In this document: positions 13,837 through 25,141 of the stretch, piece after piece | Position numbering within the stretch: position 1 is the first letter of the stretch | Layout of the letters: every line of letters starts with the position of its first letter | From: Calycina herbarum | Lineage: Eukaryota; Ascomycota; Leotiomycetes; Helotiales; Pezizellaceae | Assembly (NCBI GenBank): GCA_001414485.1 | Contig: LLEY01000073.1 | Location: 62,001 to 126,000 of the forward strand | Reading direction: 5' to 3' | DNA: 64,000 bases | Translations under genes and position numbers: made by a program | The notes under the pieces: model-generated | What the model saw: only the letters and a program-made list of their open reading frames with translations | Database searches by the model: none | What the model was told of the DNA's origin: nothing

Positions 13837-15417
13837 TAAGACCTGGTACCCTGGTTGAATAAGAGAGGAAATAAGCTAAGTAGGCTTTATAAATAACTAG
13901 ATCGGCCGCTACCTAACTCTCTTAGATAGAGTAGTATTAAAGTATACTAGGATTATTCTTTTAGTTTATAAGACTACCTCTACCTCGGTACTTCTTATAG
14001 AATCTAGCCTCTTAGCTACTAAAATCGCTCTTATAGTAAAAAGTAGAGTATTTAAAGCTAGAACTCGCCGACTTAACTTAACTCACCTACTTAAACGATA
14101 TATAAATAACCCTTGCTTAAAGGCTAGGCTTATTTATCGCTCTTCTAAACCCCTCTCTCTCTTAGAAGAAATCGACCTAATATAAGACCCTCTATAGAAT
14201 AGAGGGTTTAACCGGCAGGCCCGCCTTCTCGAGATAGTAGGTCTAAGCTCTAGTAGTAATAAGAACTCCTATAAAGCTGAATTCCTTGAATTCCTTACCT
14301 CTGTCTCGTCTATAGACCTGGTTATATTTACCGACGGCTCTCGCTTAGATAACAAAAGTACTAGTAGCAGCGTATGTCTTATAAGAGGAGGGGTTGTTCT
14401 AAATATAAGGCTCTTCCTCTTCGGTAAAATATTAGAGATATACGACGTAGAAGCTAAAGCTGCCTTATATAGTCTAGAACTAGCTCTAGACTTCTCTTTC
14501 TAGGCCTTAGCTACGAAGTACTAGATTTGCCTCGACAACCTCGAAGCTATACTATAACTAACCTACCGGTCTTATAGTATATTATAAGAGACCTTTAATA
14601 AGGTATATAGCTTTACTTAGCTATATCTAGAGAAGATTTAGATAAGGTAGTACTCTAGTTATATAGGAATCCGCGGTAACGAAATAGCTAATAAAGCTAT
14701 AGGAAAAGCGGCTCGAATACCCTCTTCTAGTTCCTCTCTACTCTATACTACTATACTTAAGAGAGAGGTTAAAGAGATAGGGATTAGGCTCGTAAATTAG
14801 CTCTAGTAGACAATACTCCTAGATACTTATAAAAACCTAGGACTTACTTCCTAGCTTTTAAAACCTAAGACTCTCTAGCTACTAAGAGAGGTCCTAGCTC
14901 GGCTAATTATAGCTTAAACTAGATATAGAGACTTTATAGTATATTACCTCTACTTCTTCTACCTCGATACGTTACTAGAATTAGGGAATTATAAGTGTAA
15001 AAGAGCGAAAACATAATTCTACCTACTCTATTATAGGCTAGCAAATAACAAAGACCTAAGGCTATTAGCTAAGGCGGAGGGAAACTCTTAACTTCTTTTC
15101 GGACCTAGCTATAAGGAACTCTTTAGTAAGATCTATCCTTTAAGATAGCTTAACTCTCTTTTCCTTTCTTTTCTCTTTACTTATATATCTTCTTTGTCTT
15201 TCCCTGATTTTATAAACTAATTAAGGATAAGAGCTGTTCCGAAAGTAGAGCTTCTCTTTAAACTATCTCTTGTAAATTAGCTCACTCGTTTACTATCCCT
15301 GTAGCCTAGGGCACCCCCCTAGCGTCATTTGCCCTCTTTTGGGACACTTTTAGGATTTAGCCCACGCGAGCTATTCTCCGCTTGACGTTAAATAGAAATA
15401 AATAAATAAATAAATAT
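13837..15417 (+). mobile_element. Tad1-like LINE, 3' portion (RT end, RNase H, zinc-finger tail)
   Basis: The + strand reads as the end of a fungal non-LTR retrotransposon ORF2. There is a post-RT linker (VYKTTSTSVLLIESS, about 13965-14010) and RNase H (FTDGSRLD at about 14327, YDVEAKAAL at about 14440, LDNLEA at about 14530, and a degenerate PGHxGIxGNExAD box reading GIRGNEIANKA at about 14665-14700). A Cys-rich tail near 14940-15010 follows. The 3' end has an A-rich tail of AAAT units (15396-15416), as expected for LINEs. The 5' part is missing because TE1 is inserted there. RIP stops are present but fewer than in TE1 or TE3. Confidence 0.82.
15396..15416 (+). repeat. (AAAT)n tail of the LINE
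   Basis: Tandem AAAT units just after the last LINE sequence (CGCTTGACGTTAAATAG). This is the usual 3' end of a target-primed insertion and marks the boundary to non-repetitive DNA. Confidence 0.75.
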
Positions 15418-17386
15418 TAAACCAACATTACCAAAGGATCGAGACCATCACACTTCACATCCATCTGAAGTACATATTGTTTCCATGCACAGTTAACCAC
15501 CCCGGGGAATTAATTTGGTAACACAAAAACATAAATTGTTGCAAGAGTGAATAGTCTCTTGTTTGCTGGTCACATGCCTACTCGCTTAGCTAGTCTCTTG
15601 GCGCTGCTAGCGTCCCTTTTGGCTATAAGTAGCCAGCCTAAATAGCTCTTGAATGTTAAGCTCATTGCACATTTCCAACATAAATGAAATCTAAACATCT
15701 CCTGGCGGTGTTTCGAGCTACCAAGTGGCCGCCGATGTTGGGGCCGAGTTGATGTTACACAGGATCTGAAAACGAGGAACCAAGGCACCTAAATGCACTT
15801 GCCCACCCTCCAACTCCTATGAGCCCCCTTCAAGGTTTCGAATGTACCTTGCAAACGTTTCTCGAGGAAGGAAACAGAGCAGCCGAAATAAAAATCCTAC
15901 CAAGATACGCTACGCCACGAAATCGAGATCAAACACCCGGGGAATGCAGTTATTCACAGCCCGGCAGGAGGATCCCCGGAGCTTTACTTGCGTACACTCC
16001 CCTCTTCTATTACTTCGAATATTCAAGGACGAGTAGTTTCATTGTCCGAGAACATTTGAAAGAATATAAACCTGAGTTTTAAATTCTCCGAAATCTTTTC
16101 AGAGAATAAATCTAATTATTCCAGACCTTTAACACATTACTGACGAAAGCAGGTGTACTTAAAGAAAAGCTCAACGGTCTTATACAGTCCGCAAAACAGA
16201 AAGCTTCCCTCCAAATTATGATAGAGCAGCTCCTACGTATGCCATTGAATTCCAGGGGAGCTCAGCTGGACCAGGAAGGAAAGACAGAAATTCACAGGAT
16301 GATTGCTGATTCCTAAAGATAAGCACCCTTATCCAGTAATATACACAAAGGAAATTGTGGATTTCTTGAAGCCACCATTTCTCTACACGCAGCGCGAGAA
16401 CAAACTAATCTAATACTCTGAGTAACTCAGATTGGGTGAGAGTAGAGAGTAGGACTCAACTACTTCACTCTTCTCTCTTCAAATTTAAACATAGAAAACA
16501 TCAATCAACCGAGGAAACAATTTCTAAAAAAAACAGCAATAATTGAAGTGACCCGAGTACCAAGTCTACTCATATCTCTAAGAAAAGAATACGATATCCA
16601 TAAGTCTCCCTCATCAAGAATACCGCCCTAACCCATCCCTAATAATAAAACACATCTCGTTCTCAAAGTATGTTATTCAAAGAGGGGAAATGGGTGGCAC
16701 TTGCCAAACTGTCACAGTACTCACAATCTACATCACATATTAGTGTCACACAAGCATCAAAAGGCCTAATTTACGCGGCGGGGGAACAATTCATTTCTCA
16801 TTGTACTCAGAATCGGTCCCATAGTATAATCATCTTCCCATCCCCATCGCCTCCAACCAATCAATCAATCACAAACAAAGCAGGCAAGCATGCACGCTCT
16901 TGCATATAACGAGAGAGAGAGACGATTTCTAGAGTGAGAGAGAAAACCAATTCCACCCCTCCATTCATTCATACCAAACAGACTAACTAAAATTCAAGGG
17001 AAAAAGAGAGGAACTCAAACTCGGCAAAACGTGAAGAACGCCTCCTATCAAAACACCACACAACAAACTCAAAAAAGCTCAAGGATCCTTGAATTCTGTC
17101 AAAAAACGCTAGAACAATTGCATTCCACCCCCTTGTCTTTCTTTCCATGCTTCCCTTTAGAGTAAAAAGAAAACCATGCAATGTTAAAAAGTCCCCCCAC
17201 CCAATATTGGTTGTCCACCCGACCCAGACAACCGCAAACACCGTTTCCCATCCATACACGAGCAGAGAAGAAAGAGGGGAAAACTTCCTTCCTATAACGC
17301 AGCGAGGCAATAATTAGGAAAATCAAAATGAGCCATCGAAGCCGGCAAAATCATTTTCATCCAGAGACTTGAAAATTGATAAAAGT
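15418..17386. other. Intergenic region downstream of CCR4
   Basis: About 2 kb of normal base composition. Short ORFs (such as 15819-16082 and 16670-16909) show no recognisable motif or codon pattern. A GA-rich microsatellite lies at 16910-16942. The segment nearest 17386 probably holds the CCR4 3' untranslated region. Confidence 0.6.
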
Positions 17387-19751
17387 CTAATCCCTCCGAC
17401 GACTGGAAGGCCCAAAATCTGGTTCCACATGGACCTTCTTTTCCTTTCTTCCCTTGATGGTGAATTCTCCTGCGATTAAGAGATGATCACTTGGGAAGTG
17501 ATGGTTTGGGAATCCAGGCACCGTCTTCATATATTCGGGATCCACACTTCCGAGTAGCGAAGTGAGTTCAATGGTATTTGTAGAATACCAGAGATGATCG
17601 ATGACATCGGCGAAACTGGGCGTATAATTGGTGAAGGTTAACCGATCTGCGCCCTTCTCGACAGCCGAGTAAGCAGAACGTAACTGGAACGGATGTTCAA
17701 TACCGTGCTTGCTGAAGTTGCCGTATTGATGTTCTCGGAGCTCTCGGTGCGATGCCTTAACGCTTCCTTTAGATAACAATTCATATACACTCGAATCGCT
17801 GGTGGAGTTGAGATCACCACAGAGAAGTAGGGGGATCTGAGTGTTGCTTGAATACTCCTGAGATGGAGCAAAGTCTGCAACTTCGGTCTCGGGTCTCCCA
17901 TTTTCGTCCACCAAACCGGCTCGCTTTTCCTTTTCGTTGCTTGGTGGCTTCTTTGCGTACTTTTCGGCAAGCTTGGTCACGTTCTCCACCACAATTGCCA
18001 TCTGAATTAACTTGACATCCGCAAACACAGGATCCCAGTGGAGATGGGTATTGACAACCATTATTCTTGACCCGGTCATCCTATTCTCTAGGAAGGCTAC
18101 GATGGCGATATTGTCCCGAGGCATGACACGGTTGAAAATATCTGTCTGTAACTTCATATCTGGTCGATTGATGGCAATATTTGCCATGTCAATCAATTGT
18201 TTTTCCAGAAGAATGTATTTGCTACCCTTGTAGAAAATTGCACATCCATCCACGCGTTTGGCGTCTGCTTCTTTCATGGTTTTCGAGCGTGATTTTGCCC
18301 AGTGAACCCCTCTATAATCATTGTAGGCAAGTTTTGGGCTGAGAAATTCGTATTGCGTATCGGTATCGACCTCCTGCAGGCAGATGACATCGGCATTCAA
18401 ATCCTGAATCTCCTTCAACACTTGTTCCCTCCGGTATTCCCATTCTAGAGCAGCAGACGGAGTGAAACCATATAATTGTGTGGTGCAAGCCCGATCACAA
18501 AGGATGTTGTACGAAGCTACTTTTATCTTCTCTTGGTTGTTATTCGGGATGCCATCTTGGAGGGAGATCCATTTTCGTTCTTGAGGAGGTAGTGGAACTA
18601 GATACAGTTAGTTGATTGCTAGAATGACTCATTTGTTATAACTTGCCTTGGGCTCCTTCCCGGAGATCCTTGATGAGTTCCTTTGTGCCTTTCTCGCTGA
18701 TCACCCGCTTATATTCGGGGGCGAGGTGAGGGTTTCCTTCAATGCCTAATACCTCCAATTGGTACAGCGAGCCCAATTCTTCCGGAATTCGTTCGATCCG
18801 GTTATTGAATACCAGCAGCTTTTTTAAATAGACGCACATGCTGAGCTCCTGAGGTAACTCAGTCAATAGGTTGAAAGAGGCATCCAGGTGTCTCAAATGC
18901 CGTAGTTGTCCAATTGAGGCCGGGAGTTGGGTGATTTTATTGGATGCCACATATAGCTCATTAAGAAAGACATAGTTGAAGAGTGGATTGGCAAGCACTT
19001 TGAGGCCCTGCCCACTGAGATCCATGTTATGCCAATCTTGTCGTTTGACACTTTCTTGTCTGTATGGCCGTCCTCTTTCATCATTGTCCTCGTCCTGGGC
19101 TACAACGGCATCTACGGTTGATGCTGCCGTCAATCCTCGATTCTCTCCGGCCCTCTGTCTTGCAAAGTGATTTGGGGCATTGTGATCCACCATCTGCTGA
19201 TTGGCATTTTCTGACTCCTTGTGTAGGCTCATTTGTTCTGCCCAGTGTTCACTAATGACTTGTGCCTGCCCGCCTCGTGTTGTCGTCGAGTGCCCATTTT
19301 GCAGGCTGTTTGGGGCGAAGGTTGGAGCCGCGTTCGAGAGCACCCCAGAAGAATAATTTGCATGGTGACCCAGCACGGCGCCGTTCGATGAATGTGTCGA
19401 ATGGTCCTGCTGGAGGTTCGTGTGGTGTTGGGGGTGTGGTTGCTGATGAGCATTTTGATAAGAATTGTACATCATCGGTATCCCTCTCCCTGGTCCTCCA
19501 TTGACACGGCCATGCTGCCCTGGCTGTTGGTGGCCCTGATTGAACATGCCGTATGAAGCTGGAGCTGGAGAATGCGAGTCGGGGGATCGCGAAGGTGATG
19601 GTGTATCGGTAGTGAATGCAGATCGTAGGTTATTTGGAGGGGTGCTATTGCGGATTATGTTCTGTCTTGTGTGGTGGTTTTGGTTTTGGTGTTGTTGTTG
19701 GTAAAAGTAATTTCCAGCGCCTTGCTGTAGATATCTGTACCCATCGGCCAT
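17387..19751 (-). CDS. CCR4: CCR4-NOT deadenylase catalytic subunit Ccr4 (LRR + EEP nuclease)
   Basis: A 3'-5' poly(A) exoribonuclease that shortens mRNA tails as part of the cytoplasmic CCR4-NOT complex. There are two exons, 19751-18647 and 18597-17387, giving 771 aa. The 49-nt intron is GC-AG (starts GCAAGT, branch CTAAC, ends CTAG). Only this splice keeps frame, giving GAQ-VPLPPQERKW; the nearby GT would shift it. Residues 1-240 are Q/N/H/S-rich and disordered. Leucine-rich repeats at about 242-345 are the Caf1/Pop2-binding module. The exonuclease-endonuclease-phosphatase domain runs from about 391 to 755 with catalytic Glu444 (CLQEVD), HLHWD (553-557), GDLNS (Asp630, Asn632), Asp702-His703 and Asp739-His740. 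All expected active-site residues are present. It is transcribed divergently from the methyltransferase gene. Confidence 0.96.
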
Positions 19752-22401
19752 CTAATTCCTCCACTGGCAGATCAAAGGCGGCGTGGACGCAGGCAGGCAA
19801 ACGCGGGCTGCACGAAGGAAGGAAGAATGGGAGTGGTGGTAGAGGTTTATGTGGGCGGAGGTGGTCTGGAGAGCGGGGATCGGTTCTTTCTTCGTTGGCA
19901 CATAGGGTTGCTTGATATACCTCTGCGTCTGGGCATCTACTACCAATGTCTACTATGAGAGAACTTGGAAGTTTTGAGGTTGCGCGAGCGCACTCGGACG
20001 GTTATCGGGCTCTGAGACGTGGTGGGCTTGAAGCTCTAGACGCGGCCGCGTATGGCCAGGGTAGCTTTGTCGTGATGCTTCAGGAGCAGCAGTGGTAGAG
20101 AGAAGGACTGGGAGGTCGAAGGAGCTCTCGAAGAAGGTGATGATCAAGGTCTAAGACACGAGCTGCTAGATGTCTTCACTGAATGAGCTCGAGGCGCAAG
20201 ATCTCGCTGGTGAACGAGGTTTGAAGGGGGGGGGGGCAATAGAAGGTCAGGCTACGCAGGCCAATCTGCAGTCAGTCGTACCTGGGGGTTTGCAGAAACA
20301 CGTATGAAATGCTGTAGTTCAGTTGGAGTTGAAGCCGAGGGCTGGTTGAGCAGGATTCTTGTCGTGGTGCTGCTTTCTCGTTGCTTTTCCAGATTCGACC
20401 TCTTGCTGGACTCAACTGCTGTTCAACAGCGATGGGACTAGCGTCCACGTGACCGGCCGCGAGCGGGCCGAAGTGATTCGTTTCCGGAGGAGAGGCAAGG
20501 CAAGTCCAATCAAGTACCTATTAACTCAACCTAAACTGTTCTCAACAACAACAAAAATTGTATTTCCATATTTCGTCCTTGTTTTCTTCATATATTCATG
20601 AGTTCCTCTAGCTAGCATCGATTTCAGTCTTCTCCTCGAGAAGGATCATTCTACCCATATCTTGGAGTCGGTCATCACCTCACCACCGGTTGTTTGTTAC
20701 GAACAGAATCGTTTTGACAAGTTGTCAGCTTCTTTCTCGCTTTATTCGATGGTGCATCGACCCGTTACGTTGGCTGCCGTCTTGGTGGTGACACCCGCTG
20801 CTGGCTGCGTACCACCGAACTGGGTTGGGTTGAAGATCTCTTGCTTCCAAAAAAGGGCCCTCGATCAGCATCTGCGGCTGACCGTTGGAAAAACAGGGAA
20901 CTTGGTCTCTTAGGGACGCTCGAGTGTGCTTCCATGAAGTCTGGAAACACTCTCGGAACTCCGACATTGACTCCCTTTGCCTTTGAGAGGATATGCTCGG
21001 CAGCTGTTGATTCCTGTTCCAGAGAACGAAGTAGAGAACGGGATAATTGTGAGACCTGGGCTGAGACTTGGGCTTTGCTCCAGTGCGACACCACTGCAGT
21101 TTATTTCGAATATTCTCTTTTTCTCTTTTGCACCACCAGTCAGTAATAGAATTGCTTCCCATAAGCCCTGTACCTTAACCTGGCTTGAGACAATTCAATG
21201 TCTTTGTTGAGTAGTACTCATAGCAAATTTTCATGGGGTTGATATGGGCAGAGTGTCTGACGAAGTATATATTTCTTACGAGTCCAATGGAAACAGTATG
21301 CGCTGATCATGAAATTACATATCAAGCCCTGGATGATGAACGTTTCCTTCAAAACCAAACCCAAAATTCAAAAGGAAATGCCAATCATTAAATGACTCGT
21401 TTCCTCATCTTCCCGTCAGTTTGCTTCTTTTCCGATTGTAGTTTGTACATCACCGATGATAGCCCAATGAGCCTTTGAAATTAAATCTTCCCTTGAGCCT
21501 CATGTTTATTGGATGGCAAATGGCCCAAAAACCGGGGCTTCTCTGCAGAATCGCGGAGTCCGTTTCTCTTTTCCATTCAAACTCGGGGAAAGACATGCGC
21601 CCACTGCCACGTCTTTGCTTGGGATAAAGTAATTCCTGGAGAAAACACATGGAAGCAGGGAATATGCACCAAGTGTAAGCTGAATGTGCAGTAAGTGCGC
21701 TTCCGACCAAATGCATGGTCATGGGTTTTCCATGAATCAAGACTCAACTCGGTCGTCCAGACATGTATCTGACACTGAGATTGCGAGAAGCCGTGGGTGA
21801 CATTTCATACGGCTCCGTACTAACGACGGTAATCGTCCGTGGTGGTACTGTGATTCCCGACCTTCCATATAAGGTTGGACTCAACACCTTTCGCAACGAC
21901 ATTCGGATAAGACGTCGTAGGCCTGTCTTGTGTTCACGCCTTCTATATAACCGCCCTTTTCCGGTGTGGCTTTGCAGAAAAAGAGGAAGCCGATCTTTTA
22001 CAAATTGTACACACCGTCCGAAGGTCGCATGCTCTCTCTTGCAAATGTGGATCCCCGCCTACTGAGCGGCTTTGGAGCCGTCGATGCGCCTCGTGCCCCT
22101 CGTTTTTCGCCATCCGGGATATTGTGAAGATTTGGGACTTGGGGAGTGGTGGACAGCGTCGCATCTGCCAGTTGATATTGCCAAAAGGTCGATTGTGCAG
22201 CCACAGCCGGGACTTGCAGGCATTTTACATCTGGAAGTGTGACGGCGTGACGTACAGGATCAGACGAAGCTGGAGATTCTACGCCCAGGACCAGGCCCTA
22301 GGCTAATCAAGCCCAGAGCAGCAGCCAGCACCCCTACCAGTACAGCCCAACGCCTCACCCTACCCTACCCTACAGGCCTCTCTGTTTGAGGAACGTTCAA
22401 A
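19752..22401. promoter_or_regulatory. Divergent promoter region and 5' leaders of CCR4 and the methyltransferase gene
   Basis: 2.65 kb between two divergent start codons. On - an ORF of 64 codons (19946-19752) is in frame with CCR4 and stops directly against its ATG (TAGATG). A G11 run lies at 20226-20236. Two and a half CCCTA units lie just upstream of the methyltransferase ATG at about 22357-22372. Other ORFs here (for example - strand 20725-21162) have no recognisable features. Confidence 0.5.
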
Positions 22402-24123
22402 ATGTCTGAAGCCGCCTTTTTCTACAACTTCACAACCCAGATACCAAATCGTTCTAAGCCACCATCTGCACATACAAACATCTCGGTCAATTCCCAGGCA
22501 CAGCCTGTGAAACACCCAAGCGTCTTTCGGAAATCGCATCGATCATCCAAGTCCAGCTCCAAGTCGAGGTTTGGCTCCGTCGACCATCAATACAATTCCA
22601 GCTCCAACTCATCCTGCCCATCCTCCGTTGCAGAGCAACCCGCAACCGCAACCACCACCTCTCCCCCGCCTTCAAAGGGAGCTCGCGATCGTATGTTTCT
22701 TCCATCGTCGACGCCTCTACCCGATTACAAACATTCCGCAAACCAATCGTCCAAAACCCGTTCCCAAGCCCAGGCTCTTGCGCAGGCCAACCGAAAATCC
22801 TCTTCCACTGGAAGCTCCTCCAGAAGCAAAAATGTCCTCTCGATAGCAGAATCGCAGGCTGCGGCTGCAGCTAGGGGCGATGCGGTGGGCCGGTCGAGCA
22901 GCATATCCAGCAATACAGCATCAAGTGGGCTGACGGCGGTGACGTCGAGCGACCCTCCCCCCACTGATGTACTACTTACCAACCCTTTCGCCCGACGGAA
23001 TGGAAGACGGTATTTACGAGACACAACATTGCCCTACCCATTACCATGCGACCTGGCCGAGATCCATAGACAGACTCTACGGACCATGTTGCTATGTCAG
23101 GTTTTCAATGGACCGGTTTGCTCGCCGGCGTTCAATCATAAACCCCCAAAACGCGTCTTGGATGTAGGTTGTGGCGCTGGGTTTTGGAGTATTATGTGTC
23201 ACCGTCATTTCTCCCAGCGGGGATTTTCTTCGATATCTTTCACGGGAATTGATATTGCTCCGTTGGCGCCACGGATGGAGTCGGACGATGATATGAATTG
23301 GCGTTTTGTTCAACACGACTTACGTCGGGTACCACTACCCTTTCGAGACGACGAATTCAATCTCATCATGATTAAAGATTTAAGTATGGTCACACCAACG
23401 GGGAGCATGCAACAAGCTCTAATGGACGAATATCTACGAATTCTAAAACCCGGTGGGACGATGGAGATCTGGGATGGAGATCACTCCTTACGAATGCTAT
23501 TACCCCACGCACCACCCTCAACACGAGAATCCCCAGACGATAGCGAGGACGAGGAACAAGTGCATACCAATGCCATGGGAACATATACGTTATCACCACA
23601 AACACCTTTGGCGACGCCGCAAAACCAGTTCCTGGTGGATTACAATACGTGGATATCTAAAGCTCTGGACTCGAGAAAACTAACACCGATGCCTTGTACC
23701 ACCATGCTTCCCATGCTCCTCCAAGAATCCGAGGATCTAGCTGAGATTGATAGTCGGAGACTAGCTATTCCACTAGGGGAAGTCCGGTGGGAGAGAGAGG
23801 GTGTTGGTGGTGCAGTAACCCAGGGGACGAACGGTCATGCGATTTCTTCTAAAGGTAAGGCGAAGGAAACAGATCGGAGACTGTTGACAGCTGGTCAGGC
23901 GGCGTTGAGGAGGACGGCGCTTTTGACGGTTGTTCAGATGATTGAGAGTCTAGAGCCAATGTTGAGGGAGGCCAGTGGGAAGGGACAGGATGAGTGGGAT
24001 CGATGGGAGGGGAATATGATGAATGATTTGTTGAAGAATAATGGGACTTCTTGGGGGGAGTGTTTGGAGGTTGGGGCGTGGTGGGCGAGGAAGAAGAAAC
24101 CGCCGCCGACGGCTGGTGGTTGA
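22402..24123 (+). CDS. SAM-dependent class I methyltransferase with disordered N-terminus
   Basis: A single-exon protein of 573 aa. The first about 190 residues are Ser/Pro/Gln-rich and probably disordered. A Rossmann-type methyltransferase domain follows: motif I VLDVGCGAGFWSI (about 251-263), motif II FTGIDIAPL (about 281), a post-II segment RFVQHDLRRVPLPFRDDEFNLI (motif IV region, about 305-326), and LRILKPGGTMEIWD (about 343-356). The acidic DDSEDEEQ at about 375 looks like a loop insertion. The C-terminal 200 residues, without clear motifs, may form a substrate lid. The methyl acceptor is not predictable from sequence. The start is the ATG just after a C/A-rich leader, giving the longest frame. 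It is transcribed away from CCR4. Confidence 0.88.
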   Translation: MSEAAFFYNFTTQIPNRSKPPSAHTNISVNSQAQPVKHPSVFRKSHRSSKSSSKSRFGSVDHQYNSSSNSSCPSSVAEQPATATTTSPPPSKGARDRMFLPSSTPLPDYKHSANQSSKTRSQAQALAQANRKSSSTGSSSRSKNVLSIAESQAAAAARGDAVGRSSSISSNTASSGLTAVTSSDPPPTDVLLTNPFARRNGRRYLRDTTLPYPLPCDLAEIHRQTLRTMLLCQVFNGPVCSPAFNHKPPKRVLDVGCGAGFWSIMCHRHFSQRGFSSISFTGIDIAPLAPRMESDDDMNWRFVQHDLRRVPLPFRDDEFNLIMIKDLSMVTPTGSMQQALMDEYLRILKPGGTMEIWDGDHSLRMLLPHAPPSTRESPDDSEDEEQVHTNAMGTYTLSPQTPLATPQNQFLVDYNTWISKALDSRKLTPMPCTTMLPMLLQESEDLAEIDSRRLAIPLGEVRWEREGVGGAVTQGTNGHAISSKGKAKETDRRLLTAGQAALRRTALLTVVQMIESLEPMLREASGKGQDEWDRWEGNMMNDLLKNNGTSWGECLEVGAWWARKKKPPPTAGG

Positions 24124-25141
24124 TGATTATGAGAAGGATGTATTGTGACCTTGTGAAATAAAAATTTCTTGGAGTTTGATTGATGCTATTGGGTGGATGA
24201 TTGTATTTATCCGTGAAGTCTTATGCACCCCATTATCATTGTGTCTACTGTGGCTGACTGGTTGGGCTGGCTCGTGGAGCTTTGCGGGGTTCCATTCGGG
24301 TTTGATACCGAGATGCAGAGTCCAAAATTGGTATTGGGTGGTGTGTCAAAAGGTAGAGATTGGCGGTTGGAATTCCAGATGTGGTCTGTCACGAGGTCTT
24401 GTTGTATCTTTGACGCATTGCTCGATATTTTTTGAGATAGTATCTATGATATTATTAGCGGGGAATCTCAGATTTGAGCAGTCCAAGAAAGGGCATTGCA
24501 AGATATATTTTTCCAATTCTGAATGTGCACGTGGTTGAAGTTCATAAAGTCCCGTCATGAAGATTGTTGGCCAATGGGTAGAATGATGAACTTACAAAGC
24601 TTCAATTTCTATAAACGAAAATACTCTTAGCTGTGTTCTCTCTAATTCTCCACCAATGTTATAATAATTTCTTTCTAACATTCCCCCAAGAAACAAAGGG
24701 AGAATAAACATACCCCTCTTCACAAACTCCGCCCTCTCAATTGCCTTCTCTATCTCCTCCTCTGAAGTTAATCCTGCATTACTGATGAATGCTTTGTGTA
24801 ATCGAGGCCTGAAGTGTTCGTATCCTAATGGATAGGAGTGACCCAGATGGAGGAGTTCTTGATCTTGTTAGATTTATGGTTGATGATACAAGGGAGAAGA
24901 GAGAAGCTGAGGAATTTGAGATATACCTTTGTATATACTTATTACTTTACTTCGCAATACTGGATTTATTGAGGTCATCACGAAGTTGTATTTTTCTTGA
25001 GGGTTGTCGTAGTGGTAGATGATGTGCTTTCGAGGGCAGTTATCAAAAAGACGTCAATCTTGGTGCCTTGTATATAAGGAATAAATGGGCTGCTGAGGCT
25101 ATCTCAGCTCCTTGCAAACCTCCCCCTCCAACGACAACATA
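24124..25141. other. Intergenic region between methyltransferase and thioesterase genes
   Basis: About 1 kb holding the 3' flank of the methyltransferase gene and the promoter of the thioesterase gene. Short ORFs (24176-24538, 24828-25022) carry no recognisable domain. No repeat or RNA gene is seen. Confidence 0.55.

Noticed and set aside
20725..21162. - strand ORF of 145 codons in the CCR4/methyltransferase promoter region
   Set aside because: No recognisable domain or splice extension; composition is not gene-like.
22357..22372. CCCTA repeats resembling telomere-like or telobox sequence
   Set aside because: Only two and a half units in a promoter; no evidence of telomeric origin.
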